Positions 56,659 to 64,000 of a stretch of 64,000 nucleotides of DNA are shown piece by piece. The position numbers were made by a program, and so were the translations under genes. How positions within the stretch are numbered: the stretch's first letter is position 1; each line of letters begins with the position of its first letter. The notes beneath the pieces were generated by a model. The model had not been told where the DNA came from. It searched no databases and saw nothing but the letters and a program-made list of their open reading frames with translations. The stretch is from Aliikangiella coralliicola (GTDB lineage Bacteria; Pseudomonadota; Gammaproteobacteria; Enterobacterales; Kangiellaceae). The DNA lies in contig NZ_ML660160.1 of the NCBI RefSeq assembly GCF_007004725.1, forward strand, positions 739,185 to 803,184, read 5' to 3'.

Positions 56659-57441
56659 TTATGCGACAGGGACTACATCGCGTAAGAAAATCAGATTGTC
56701 TTCTGTACTCGATTTCTTATCGAAATAATAACCGTCTACCGCAAAATCTTTTAATCCTTCAGGTCGGTCTATTCGGTTTTCGATTATAAAACGAGCCATT
56801 AATCCTCGCGCTTTTTTCGCGTAAAAGCTGATGATTTTATGCTGGCCATTTTTGAAGTCTTTAAAGTTTGCTGTAATAACTCGATGAGATAATAGTTGGC
56901 TCTTAACCGCTTTAAAATACTCGTTAGATGCCAAGTTGACGAGTACCGGTTGATCGTGTTTCGATAACTCTTTTTGTAGATATTGATTCAGTTGTTCATT
57001 CCAAAATTCGTATAAATTCTTGCCGCTGTTATTCTGAAAGCGGGTGCCCATTTCAAGTCGATAGGGTTGGATCAGGTCTAGTGGTCTCAAAACACCATAA
57101 AGCCCGGATAAAATACGTAAATGTTTTTGCGCAAATTTAAAGTCATCATTTTTCAGACTATCAGCGTCGAGCCCCTGGTAAACGTCTCCTCGAAATGCAA
57201 GCACTGCCTGACGAGCATTGTCGGGGGTAAATGGTGTACTAAATGCGGCATATCGGTCAAAGTTGAGCAGGGCTAATTTATCACTCAGTTTCATCAAGTT
57301 CGCGATTTCTTGCGGCGCTAGCTCTTTGAGCTGAGCAATCAGTTCTTTTGAGCGAGATAAAAATTGTGGTTGAGACTTCTGTTTGGTTGCCAGTGGCCCA
57401 TCAAAGTCCAGACTTTTTGCAGGTGATATTACTGTAATCAT
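56659..57441 (-). CDS. yaaA: Peroxide stress protein YaaA
   Basis: The 260-residue UPF0246/YaaA protein lowers free iron and protects DNA and proteins during hydrogen peroxide stress in E. coli. The start at ATG 57441 (MITVISPAKSLDF) is the family N-terminus; the frame remains open to 57471. RILSGLYGVLRPLDLIQPYRLEMGTR is a signature block. Confidence 0.95.
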   Translation of the reverse strand: MITVISPAKSLDFDGPLATKQKSQPQFLSRSKELIAQLKELAPQEIANLMKLSDKLALLNFDRYAAFSTPFTPDNARQAVLAFRGDVYQGLDADSLKNDDFKFAQKHLRILSGLYGVLRPLDLIQPYRLEMGTRFQNNSGKNLYEFWNEQLNQYLQKELSKHDQPVLVNLASNEYFKAVKSQLLSHRVITANFKDFKNGQHKIISFYAKKARGLMARFIIENRIDRPEGLKDFAVDGYYFDKKSSTEDNLIFLRDVVPVA

Positions 57442-57592
57442 TAATCTTGTTATCTGGTCGTCTATTGACAAAGGCGGTTAGAATAACAAAATTCTTTCAC
57501 TATTGCCTGAAGGTTAAAAAAGCTATTATAGAGAAAAGCTATTATAGAAAAACTGACCATTCAATAAGACAGACGGACCAGGCAAAAAATAA

Positions 57593-58831
57593 ATGACAAC
57601 AAATCAATCCACTTCAACAAAAGGCCTATTGGCCGGTATCAAAGTTTTGGATTTAAGCCGTATATTGGCCGGGCCCTGGGCAACTCAGTTGCTTGCTGAC
57701 TATGGTGCAACCGTGTGGAAAATAGAGAAGCCTGAATGTGGGGATGATACTCGTAGTTGGGGACCGCCGTTTTTGGAGCTGGGTGAAGAGCAAATATCGG
57801 CTTACTTTCTTTCTGCTAATCGGGGTAAATACTCTCTGGCAATTGATATCAGCTGTATCGAAGGGCAATCCATTATCAGGCGATTGGTCCGCGAGGCTGA
57901 TATTTTGGTTGAGAACTTTAAAGTGAATGGTTTGAAACGCTATGGCCTGGATTACGAGTCACTCAAACAAATCAATCCTGGGTTGATTTACTGTTCAATT
58001 ACTGGTTTTGGTCAAGATGGTCCTATGGCCGCTGCGCCGGGTTATGATGCCATGATTCAGGCAACCGGCGGTTTAATGAGTATTACTGGAAAACCTGATA
58101 GCGAGGGTGGGGAGCCGACAAAAGTTGGCGTTGCAGTAACAGACCTGATGACCGGTATGTATGCCTCCACTGCCATTTTAGCGGCGTTAAATCATCGAAA
58201 TTCTGGCGGTTCTGGCCAACACATTGACTTGGCCTTGCTCGATACACAGGTTGCGATGCTGGCAAATCAGGCGATGAATTACCTGGTTAGCGGTAATCCT
58301 CCCGAAAGAAAAGGCAATGGCCATCCGAACATTGTTCCATACCAGACATTTAAGTGTCAGGACGGTTTTATCATGTTAGCGGTAGGTAACGACCGTCAAT
58401 TTTGTTCGACATGTAATGTATTAGGGATCCTTGAGGTTAGTGAAGACACGCGGTTTACAACTAATGCTAATCGAGTCATTCATCGAACTGAGTTGATCTC
58501 GATTTTGGAGCAAAGGTTTGCTGAAAATAGAAGAGACTTTTGGCTGGCTGAGCTTTCGCGAGAAGGTGTTCCTTGTGGTCCGGTTAATAATGTTGCTGAA
58601 GCGATGGCGCACGAACAAATACAACATCGCAATATGAAAATAGAAATCGCCGGCGATAATGACATTCAAATTCCGTTAGTGGCAAATCCGGTACAGTTTT
58701 CCGATGTAGATATTAATTATCGAGTTCCGCCGCCTAAATTGGGAGAGCACACTGAAGAAATCTTGCGAGATGTACTCAATGTCGATGAAGACGAACTGGA
58801 CAATTTGAAGAAAAGTAACAGCATTTCCTGA
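57593..58831 (+). CDS. CaiB/BaiF family class III CoA-transferase
   Basis: The 412-residue protein opens with KVLDLSRILAGPWATQLLADYGATVWKIEKPECGDDTR and carries SITGFGQDGP and PGYDAMIQA, whose Asp152 is the probable catalytic acid. Class III CoA-transferases move CoA between carboxylic acids through a covalent Asp-CoA intermediate and act as interlocked dimers. Substrate not deducible; close family names include succinyl-CoA:glutarate and formyl-CoA transferases. Confidence 0.93.
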   Translation: MTTNQSTSTKGLLAGIKVLDLSRILAGPWATQLLADYGATVWKIEKPECGDDTRSWGPPFLELGEEQISAYFLSANRGKYSLAIDISCIEGQSIIRRLVREADILVENFKVNGLKRYGLDYESLKQINPGLIYCSITGFGQDGPMAAAPGYDAMIQATGGLMSITGKPDSEGGEPTKVGVAVTDLMTGMYASTAILAALNHRNSGGSGQHIDLALLDTQVAMLANQAMNYLVSGNPPERKGNGHPNIVPYQTFKCQDGFIMLAVGNDRQFCSTCNVLGILEVSEDTRFTTNANRVIHRTELISILEQRFAENRRDFWLAELSREGVPCGPVNNVAEAMAHEQIQHRNMKIEIAGDNDIQIPLVANPVQFSDVDINYRVPPPKLGEHTEEILRDVLNVDEDELDNLKKSNSIS

Positions 58832-58907
58832 AAAGCGTTTGGTGTTATTTCTAGACTTGTAATCTGACATTGACTTGTAATCTGACATTATTCCAAATTC
58901 TGATAGA

Positions 58908-60440
58908 TTAATGCGCGTGGTGTCCTTGTCCTACTGGTAGATTTTTCAGCAGTTCTTCGATACCTGCGTTGAGTTGTTGTTGACTCTCGTTATAGTCTGA
59001 TACCTCGCGTACCGCAGTGATTCGAAATATGGGTTTTTTGGTATGATTGTCGAGAACATTGATCACTAACATTGCTTGTTCTTTCGCATCTGGAATAAAG
59101 TGCTCAAAATTATTCTGTTGACCTTCGATAGCTTCTAACGCCAAACCTTCTTCGACTTTTAGTCCAAGTACATATTGAACGTCGAGATCAGTGTTTTTCG
59201 ATTTTAACTCCAGTCCGCGATTAGTAAATACGCCAATTAATGCATTGTTAATTTTTTTCTTAGTATCGGGGTGCTTGGCTCTAACGGTTAACGGCGTAAT
59301 GCTAAAGGTGCTGTAGTGATCAAATGGGGCACTATCATTAATGATAAATTCGCTCTCGTGTTGGGCATTTTCTGGTTTGTTACCGTCTTCTAAACGGAAT
59401 TTAACGCGTAAGTTATTGGCTGAGTCTGCTTTTCTGAGAGCCTCCTGACGAGATATTTTCCCTTGAGTAACCAGTTTGTAAAGTGCATCATCGAAGGTGC
59501 AATTAACGCGTCCTTTAGAACGAGCCATGGCATCTTTAACTTCGTCAACTCTATCGCCTTCAATTAATTTTTGAATAAATGGGGTGTTGATCATAATTTC
59601 AACTGCTGCAACCCGCTTTTGCTCCATGCCAAGGCAAAGTCGTTGGGCGATAACTGCATTCAGGTTGAGGGCCAGATCCTGAAGGATAATCTTGTGCGCA
59701 TCTTCAGGAAAAAAGTTAACAATCCGCTCCAGTGCCTGATTAGCATTGGTCGCGTGTAATGTGGCCAAGCATAAATGACCCGTTTCCGCGTAGGTTAACG
59801 CATGTTTCATGGTTTCTTTGTCGCGGATTTCACCAATCAAAATCACATCGGGCGCTTCTCGCATTGCATTTTTCAGGGCTATCTCGTAGGAGTCTGTATC
59901 CACGCCGACTTCCCGCTGGTTGACCAGCGATTGCTTATTTTTATGAATAAACTCAATAGGATCTTCAATGGTTAAAATGTGCCCCGCTTGATTGTTATTT
60001 CGATAGTCAATCATTGATGCAAGGGTTGTTGATTTTCCTGTGCCGGTGGCGCCGACCAATAATATCAACCCTCTCTCTTCGAGAATAAGTTCTCTTAGTA
60101 TCGCAGGTAGCCCGAGCTCGTCGATGGAAGGTATTTTCTTTTTGATGTAGCGGATCACCATGGCCGGCTCGCCACATTGTTGAAAGACATTAATACGAAA
60201 ACGCCCAATTCGATCCAGTTTCAGCGAAATATTGAGTTCTCGTTTTGCTTTAAATTCGGCGACATCTTTCTCTTTCAGGATTGAGTAAATCAGTTTGTGG
60301 TTCTCGTCACTATTCAAGGGTTCTTCCCTGACAGGTCTCATCTTGCCTTCGACCTTGATCAGCGGTGGTGAATCGACGCTGATAAACAAATCTGAGGCTT
60401 GGTTAACAACCATACTACCGAGTAATTCAATGAGATCCAT
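58908..60440 (-). CDS. PilT/PilU family type IV pilus retraction ATPase fused to a DUF4136-like domain
   Basis: The 510-residue protein begins as a normal retraction ATPase: Walker A GATGTGKST (130-138), Walker B region VILIGEIRD (catalytic Glu204), the ALKNAMREAPD motif and the GHLCLATLHATNA His box. The ATPase ends near residue 350; family members are about 345-385 long. The extra C-terminal domain (about 375-503) has a DUF4136-like layout (TFSITPL, DLDVQY, MLVINVLDNHTKKPIFR, ELLKNLP) and ends in HHAH. AAGGAT upstream supports the ATG. PilU is the likelier paralogue, from its motifs, but this is not certain. Confidence 0.9.
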   Translation of the reverse strand: MDLIELLGSMVVNQASDLFISVDSPPLIKVEGKMRPVREEPLNSDENHKLIYSILKEKDVAEFKAKRELNISLKLDRIGRFRINVFQQCGEPAMVIRYIKKKIPSIDELGLPAILRELILEERGLILLVGATGTGKSTTLASMIDYRNNNQAGHILTIEDPIEFIHKNKQSLVNQREVGVDTDSYEIALKNAMREAPDVILIGEIRDKETMKHALTYAETGHLCLATLHATNANQALERIVNFFPEDAHKIILQDLALNLNAVIAQRLCLGMEQKRVAAVEIMINTPFIQKLIEGDRVDEVKDAMARSKGRVNCTFDDALYKLVTQGKISRQEALRKADSANNLRVKFRLEDGNKPENAQHESEFIINDSAPFDHYSTFSITPLTVRAKHPDTKKKINNALIGVFTNRGLELKSKNTDLDVQYVLGLKVEEGLALEAIEGQQNNFEHFIPDAKEQAMLVINVLDNHTKKPIFRITAVREVSDYNESQQQLNAGIEELLKNLPVGQGHHAH

Positions 60441-60734
60441 AGACTATCCTTACGCCTTTTTATGGCATATTTTTATCGATATTCGCCTATAAAATATAGC
60501 GCTTTTCTGGTGATTTATCATATTTAGTCCGCTTATTCGCTGCGCAGAATTATTTCGAAACGATTTTTTTCACACCGACGCAAGACGGGTTAAACCGGGT
60601 CTGGCATATTTGCGGTCTAGTAACGCTAATTCGCGTTGGACTGATTTGAATTCCAAAAGTCATGTTACTATAGTTAAGTTTAGGATGTAGCTTTTAAAGA
60701 TTTGTTAATAAGGGATACAGCGAGGAGGGTGTCT

Positions 60735-61124
60735 GTGCTGAACAAACAGTCCATTGCTGAAGTATTACAGCTATTGCTTCCACCGGAAGCTGAAGTGGAG
60801 TTTGATTTTGATAGAGAAGGTTTTTTCGCCAGTTTTTGTTGGCTTTTAAATAGCGATCCGGAAAGGCCTTTTAAGCGTTCGAAGAAGGTACACTTTATTA
60901 TTACTCGGGAAGCGCTGGAAGATTTTAAGAATGTTGGAAATAAAAATGAAGCTCGATTACAGCTAGATTTTGAAACCTATATTAATCATAAATTAGATTT
61001 ATTTGACCCTAACCACAATGCCCCCGAAGGTGTAGCACCACCGGTTGAGAAGTGGGTGATTGACTCGTTGTTGTTTATTGAAGCTTTGGAGAAGCTAAAA
61101 GGCGTCAAACGGCCAATATTTTGA
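60735..61124 (+). CDS. Hypothetical acidic protein
   Basis: A 129-residue protein that I do not recognise. The start is the GTG at 60735, where GAGGAGG lies 6 nt upstream; the frame extends to 60702. It has an even amphipathic N-terminal helix (LNKQSIAEVLQLLLPPEAEVE), many acidic residues and no signal peptide or membrane helix, so it is likely cytoplasmic. It stands alone between the divergent PilU-like gene and metA. Confidence 0.65.
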   Translation: MLNKQSIAEVLQLLLPPEAEVEFDFDREGFFASFCWLLNSDPERPFKRSKKVHFIITREALEDFKNVGNKNEARLQLDFETYINHKLDLFDPNHNAPEGVAPPVEKWVIDSLLFIEALEKLKGVKRPIF

Positions 61125-61519
61125 GTTAACCGCCATTTTAAGTTGACCAATACTTAATAGTTAACCGATATTCTAAATTGACGTGAATTCTATGCAACAG
61201 GTTTGACCATATGGGAATGGTGGCTTACTCGTGCTGCCGGTTAACTCCCTGTCAATGAAGCGTCTAACTGACTCGATGCGGCCGATTAGCCTCGATAGCC
61301 AACGATTTGATAACCTCCAGCTATGATTAACCAGCAAAATCATCTTTAATATATTTACTCGCTATAACTCCGCTATTTTAAAAGATCTTATTAGCGGGTA
61401 TATTAGATGGCCATTTAGACGGCCAATTGAACCTTCGATTAATACCTGCAGCTCGTGTGTCGATGAGGGGTTATTGGTTAGTTTGATTTAGGGCAACATT
61501 TGATTCGAGGCTGATAAAG
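61125..61519. other. 395-bp intergenic region with two sets of short direct repeats ahead of metA
   Basis: TTAACCG-led 23-mers at 61126-61148 and 61161-61183 match at 18 of 23 positions. TTAGATGGCCAT (61403-61414) and TTAGACGGCCAA (61415-61426) are directly adjacent 12-mers. No SAM riboswitch or standard MetJ box array was recognised. No ORF seen. Confidence 0.45.
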
Positions 61520-62587
61520 ATGCCGTTAGTGGCGTTTTCCAAATTACCGACATTTCAACGCTTAATGAATGAGCACCACGACGTGCTGCCACTTGAAAAA
61601 GCGACTCATCAGGATATCAGGGAACTCCACGTGGGACTTCTCAACATGATGCCGGACGCTACTTTGCAGGCGACAGAGCGTCAATTTATGCGACTGGTTG
61701 GAGATTGTAACCAAATCGTCCAATTTTATGTGCATCCTTTTACCTTGCCCTCGATTGACCGGTCTAGCGAAGCGCAGCAATGGATTGATGACTATTATCA
61801 GGATTTTGAATCTATCAAAGAGAATGGTTTGGATGCTCTCATTATTTCTGGCGCAAATCCGATATCTGACTCCCTTGAACAAGAGGCTTTTTGGCCGATG
61901 CTTACTGAAGTCATCGATTGGGCCAAAGATAATGTAACCTCAACGCTATGTGCCTGTTTGGCGACTCACGCGGTAGTGCAATATCTTTATGATATTAAAA
62001 GGCAACCACTGCCGGAAAAAAAATGGGGAGTTTATCAGCACAAACTCACTAAAATTGATCATCCGTTAACTCGTCACACCAATACTCGGTTCGATGTGCC
62101 CCATTCCCGTTACAACCAGATCACCCGAGAACAATTAGACCAGCAAGGGGTAATTACTCTCGCAGAAAGTGCTGAAGCAGGCGTACATTTAGCTACCAGT
62201 AGCGACGGAATTCGGTTGGTCTTTTTTCAGGGCCACCCGGAATATGATGATTTTAGTTTGCTTAAAGAATACAAGCGTGAAATTGACCGTTGGCTTTCTG
62301 GGCAACGAGGCGATTATCCGCCATTTCCACAAAACTACTTTAATCCTGTGGTTGAGCAAAGGCTTATCGACTATCGAGAGCAGTTAAAGTCCTCTAAATC
62401 AACTGATTCGGAGTATCCCGCATGGCCTGAAGAGTGGCTAATGGAGCACTTGGATAATACCTGGCGCGATACTGCGCTATCGACATTCAATAATTGGCTG
62501 GGGCTTGTTTACCAGCTGACGAATAAGAACCCGAAATTACCTTTCATGGACGGAGTAGACCCCGAAAATCCCCTGGCAAGCCTATAG
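61520..62587 (+). CDS. metA: Homoserine O-acyltransferase, MetA (HTS) family
   Basis: The 355-residue enzyme acylates homoserine, the first step of methionine synthesis. LHVGLLNMMPDATLQATERQFMRLVG is the family block. The catalytic Cys is Cys146 (CLATHA, aligned with CWAVQA of E. coli), and GHPEYD carries His239 and Glu241 of the triad. Length exceeds E. coli MetA (309). The region after ISGANPISD differs from the typical succinyl/acetyl specificity loop, so the acyl donor is left open. The ATG is assumed; no strong Shine-Dalgarno. Confidence 0.9.
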   Translation: MPLVAFSKLPTFQRLMNEHHDVLPLEKATHQDIRELHVGLLNMMPDATLQATERQFMRLVGDCNQIVQFYVHPFTLPSIDRSSEAQQWIDDYYQDFESIKENGLDALIISGANPISDSLEQEAFWPMLTEVIDWAKDNVTSTLCACLATHAVVQYLYDIKRQPLPEKKWGVYQHKLTKIDHPLTRHTNTRFDVPHSRYNQITREQLDQQGVITLAESAEAGVHLATSSDGIRLVFFQGHPEYDDFSLLKEYKREIDRWLSGQRGDYPPFPQNYFNPVVEQRLIDYREQLKSSKSTDSEYPAWPEEWLMEHLDNTWRDTALSTFNNWLGLVYQLTNKNPKLPFMDGVDPENPLASL

Positions 62588-62794
62588 GAACTTCTCGGCC
62601 GGCTTGTAGGTCTCACCAGTATGAACTAATCTTAAATAATGGAAAACTGATCTGTTATTGTTATGTCGTCCATTTTATATGCTGAAAATTCTAGCTGCGG
62701 AGAAACCAAAGCACCATACAATCAATAGGTTATTTTTCCACAATCGTTTTTCGCTGGTTATTGAACGGTCACTATCTCACGAAAGGGGGGCAAG

Positions 62795-63064
62795 GTGGAT
62801 AAACAACAAATGGCTGAAATTCTGTATGAAATTCGCACCGAACTTGCTGGGAACGAAAAAATCGAACATCATCAACGCCAACTCATGGAAGCCCTGGCCG
62901 GAGAAATTGAAGAGAGAATAGGAAGTCCGGAAGTTGATATGAGCGGCGATCAATTTTTACTCACTCGCCTTAAAGATTTGGCAAAAGATTTTGAGGCGGA
63001 ACATCCTAAATTTACAAACATTGTCGGCCGGCTTTCGGATCTGCTCGCGCGAATGGGAATTTAG
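62795..63064 (+). CDS. DUF4404 family protein
   Basis: This 89-residue, highly charged and mainly helical protein matches the DUF4404 pattern (LYEIRTELAGNE, later HPKFTNIVGRLSDLLARMGI). It has no signal peptide. The function is unknown; the family is common in gammaproteobacteria such as pseudomonads. It starts with GTG after a strong AAAGGGGGG site; an ATG five codons later is the alternative. Confidence 0.8.
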   Translation: MDKQQMAEILYEIRTELAGNEKIEHHQRQLMEALAGEIEERIGSPEVDMSGDQFLLTRLKDLAKDFEAEHPKFTNIVGRLSDLLARMGI

Positions 63065-63265
63065 TTTTTATTTCTACCAATATCAAAAGTTAATCAAGTT
63101 AATTTAACAGTTTGTGAACTGGTTAACTTGAGACTGAGTGGTGTTTTTCTACAATAGATGTCAGAAATATCGCACAAGAAAAAAAGATATTTCTTGCTAC
63201 AAATTTATTTTGTTCGGTGTAAGATGCCGGCTGTTAGTAAAGCTAATAAACACAGAGCATAAGGT

Positions 63266-63436
63266 ATGCGTAGAGACGACAAAAAACAATATCAATTTAA
63301 TCGTTCCGAAAGATTTTATGTCACAGATTCTGGATGGTATTTCACAATTCGACAAGGCGCTGCTTTCGGTCCTTACGAATCCAGAAACATGGCTGTGAAA
63401 GGGCTTAACGCTTTCATCGATCTACTCAAGGCCTGA
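63266..63436 (+). CDS. DUF6316 family small protein
   Basis: A 56-codon ORF, too short for most ORF filters. The sequence RFYVTDSGWYFTIRQGAAFGPYESRNMA fits the DUF6316 pattern (RS-x-RF, WYF-x-TREG, GPF). The Shine-Dalgarno is close to the ATG (AAGG at 63261-63264), so initiation may be unusual or lie slightly elsewhere. Soluble, no signal peptide; function unknown. Confidence 0.72.
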   Translation: MRRDDKKQYQFNRSERFYVTDSGWYFTIRQGAAFGPYESRNMAVKGLNAFIDLLKA

Positions 63437-63967
63437 GTGACTTTTCAATCGCCCCCACTTCAGATGAGAACGCTGGAGATGCTTGGGAACCCTCTGGATA
63501 AAAGGTTTTATCTCTTCCCGCTTTAACTTTTTCATTACTTATTTTTTACCACAGGTTTATTCTATTCTAACCTGGTTTAGATTCATTGTTTTTGTTAATA
63601 ATAGTTTTGTCGACAAAATAAAAACTCCAATTAATTTTGAACGAAAAATTTTTGTAGTGATAGGACCACTTTACTTTGCTCCCGAAAAATACAAATATTT
63701 AAGGTAATCCTATTCTACGAAAGATGGTGTAGTTGTTTTTTTCGTTTCTCGTTTTTATTTACCGAATCTGTCATTAAAAAGTGATGATAAATTTTTTCTG
63801 TATTTAGTTATCAATCTTAACAAAAGTTTTGTGCCAATATTTTTGTTAATTTAAGACTAATAAAACTGTAATTTTCTCGACTGGAATGACTCCTTAATAT
63901 TGCTAATAGTTTGTTGTAGGCAATCAATTAATTTGATTGTGAATAAATGGAATTAAGGGGAAGTGTA
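63437..63967. other. AT-rich intergenic region ahead of a partial gene
   Basis: About 530 bp with low GC and no supported gene. A 74-codon open frame at 63483-63707 has no family feature. The inverted repeat CAATCAA (63921-63927) and TTGATTG (63933-63939), 7-bp arms with a 5-bp spacer, lies 29 bp before the next start codon and could be an operator. Confidence 0.45.
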
Positions 63968-64000
63968 GTGAGCTATTATTCTAAAAAAGAAAGTTCGAAT
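63968..64000 (+). CDS. Start of an unidentified gene, truncated by the window edge
   Basis: GTG at 63968 follows AAGGGG (63955-63960) by 7 nt and opens eleven codons (VSYYSKKESSN) to the end of the window. Only the strong ribosome binding site and open frame support it; no product can be named. Confidence 0.4.
   Translation, partial: MSYYSKKESSN

Noticed and set aside
61403..61426. MetJ box array ahead of metA
   Set aside because: The repeats are 12 bp long and do not match the 8-bp AGACGTCT consensus beyond a few bases.
63483..63707. 74-codon ORF with Phe/Ile-rich sequence
   Set aside because: AT-rich region, no ribosome binding site, no family resemblance; composition explains the open frame.

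Overview
This window is a typical-density stretch of a moderately AT-rich gammaproteobacterial chromosome. The evidence is the block sspAB–dolP–diaA–yraN–lpoA–rsmI, rnpB directly ahead of mraZ, a complete mraZ-to-ftsZ-lpxC division and cell-wall (dcw) cluster, a leu attenuator, MetA, and DUF4404 and DUF6316 small proteins. GlyGly-CTERM tails, a MbnP/MbnH pair, a PilT/PilU-family ATPase and a LigE ligase suggest a free-living aerobic, piliated, probably marine bacterium. My best guess is near Kangiellaceae/Oceanospirillales; this is inference from gene content only. There are no rRNA, tRNA, CRISPR or IS/phage genes.

Layout. 1–1014: the start of an Nramp-like transporter, minus strand, running off the left edge. 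1439–5372: cytochrome bc1 (petABC) and sspAB. 5554–9063 (minus): dolP, diaA, yraN and lpoA, divergent from rsmI. 10413–17316: a secreted Asp-box propeller protein, an M16 peptidase pair and an MBL-fold hydrolase. 17340–21161 (minus): an RND/MMPL exporter, a LolA-like protein and a TetR regulator, with TetR-type palindromes in the exporter promoter. 21459–26461: a MbnP/MbnH pair divergent from a large GlyGly-CTERM 'choice-of-anchor B' protein. 26501–45849: rnpB and the dcw cluster through lpxC. 46052–47535: dciA and an M23 peptidase. 47536–52448: a leader region with an unannotated Leu-rich leader peptide (leuL) and attenuator, then leuACDB. 52548–58831: hemerythrin, two cupins, a VOC protein, SIMPL, LigE, YaaA and a CoA-transferase. 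58908–64000: a PilT/PilU-like ATPase with a fused DUF4136-like domain, a hypothetical protein, metA, DUF4404, DUF6316 and the first codons of another gene.

How the genes work together. The dcw block makes lipid-linked peptidoglycan precursors (MurC–G, MraY, Ddl) and the divisome (FtsL, I, W, Q, A, Z) from a compact series of overlapping genes, headed by an MraZ promoter with five GTG-type repeats at 10-bp spacing. LpoA, the M23 protein and DolP belong to the same envelope theme. The leu operon encodes a LeuA without the C-terminal leucine-binding regulatory domain, preceded by a textbook attenuator; leucine control may therefore have moved from enzyme to transcript.

The most interesting items are the leuL attenuator with the shortened LeuA, the candidate small RNA or second leader just upstream of it, the Nramp protein lacking all canonical metal ligands, the PilU–DUF4136 fusion, the MbnPH/anchor-B cluster, and several long inverted repeats upstream of regulated genes.
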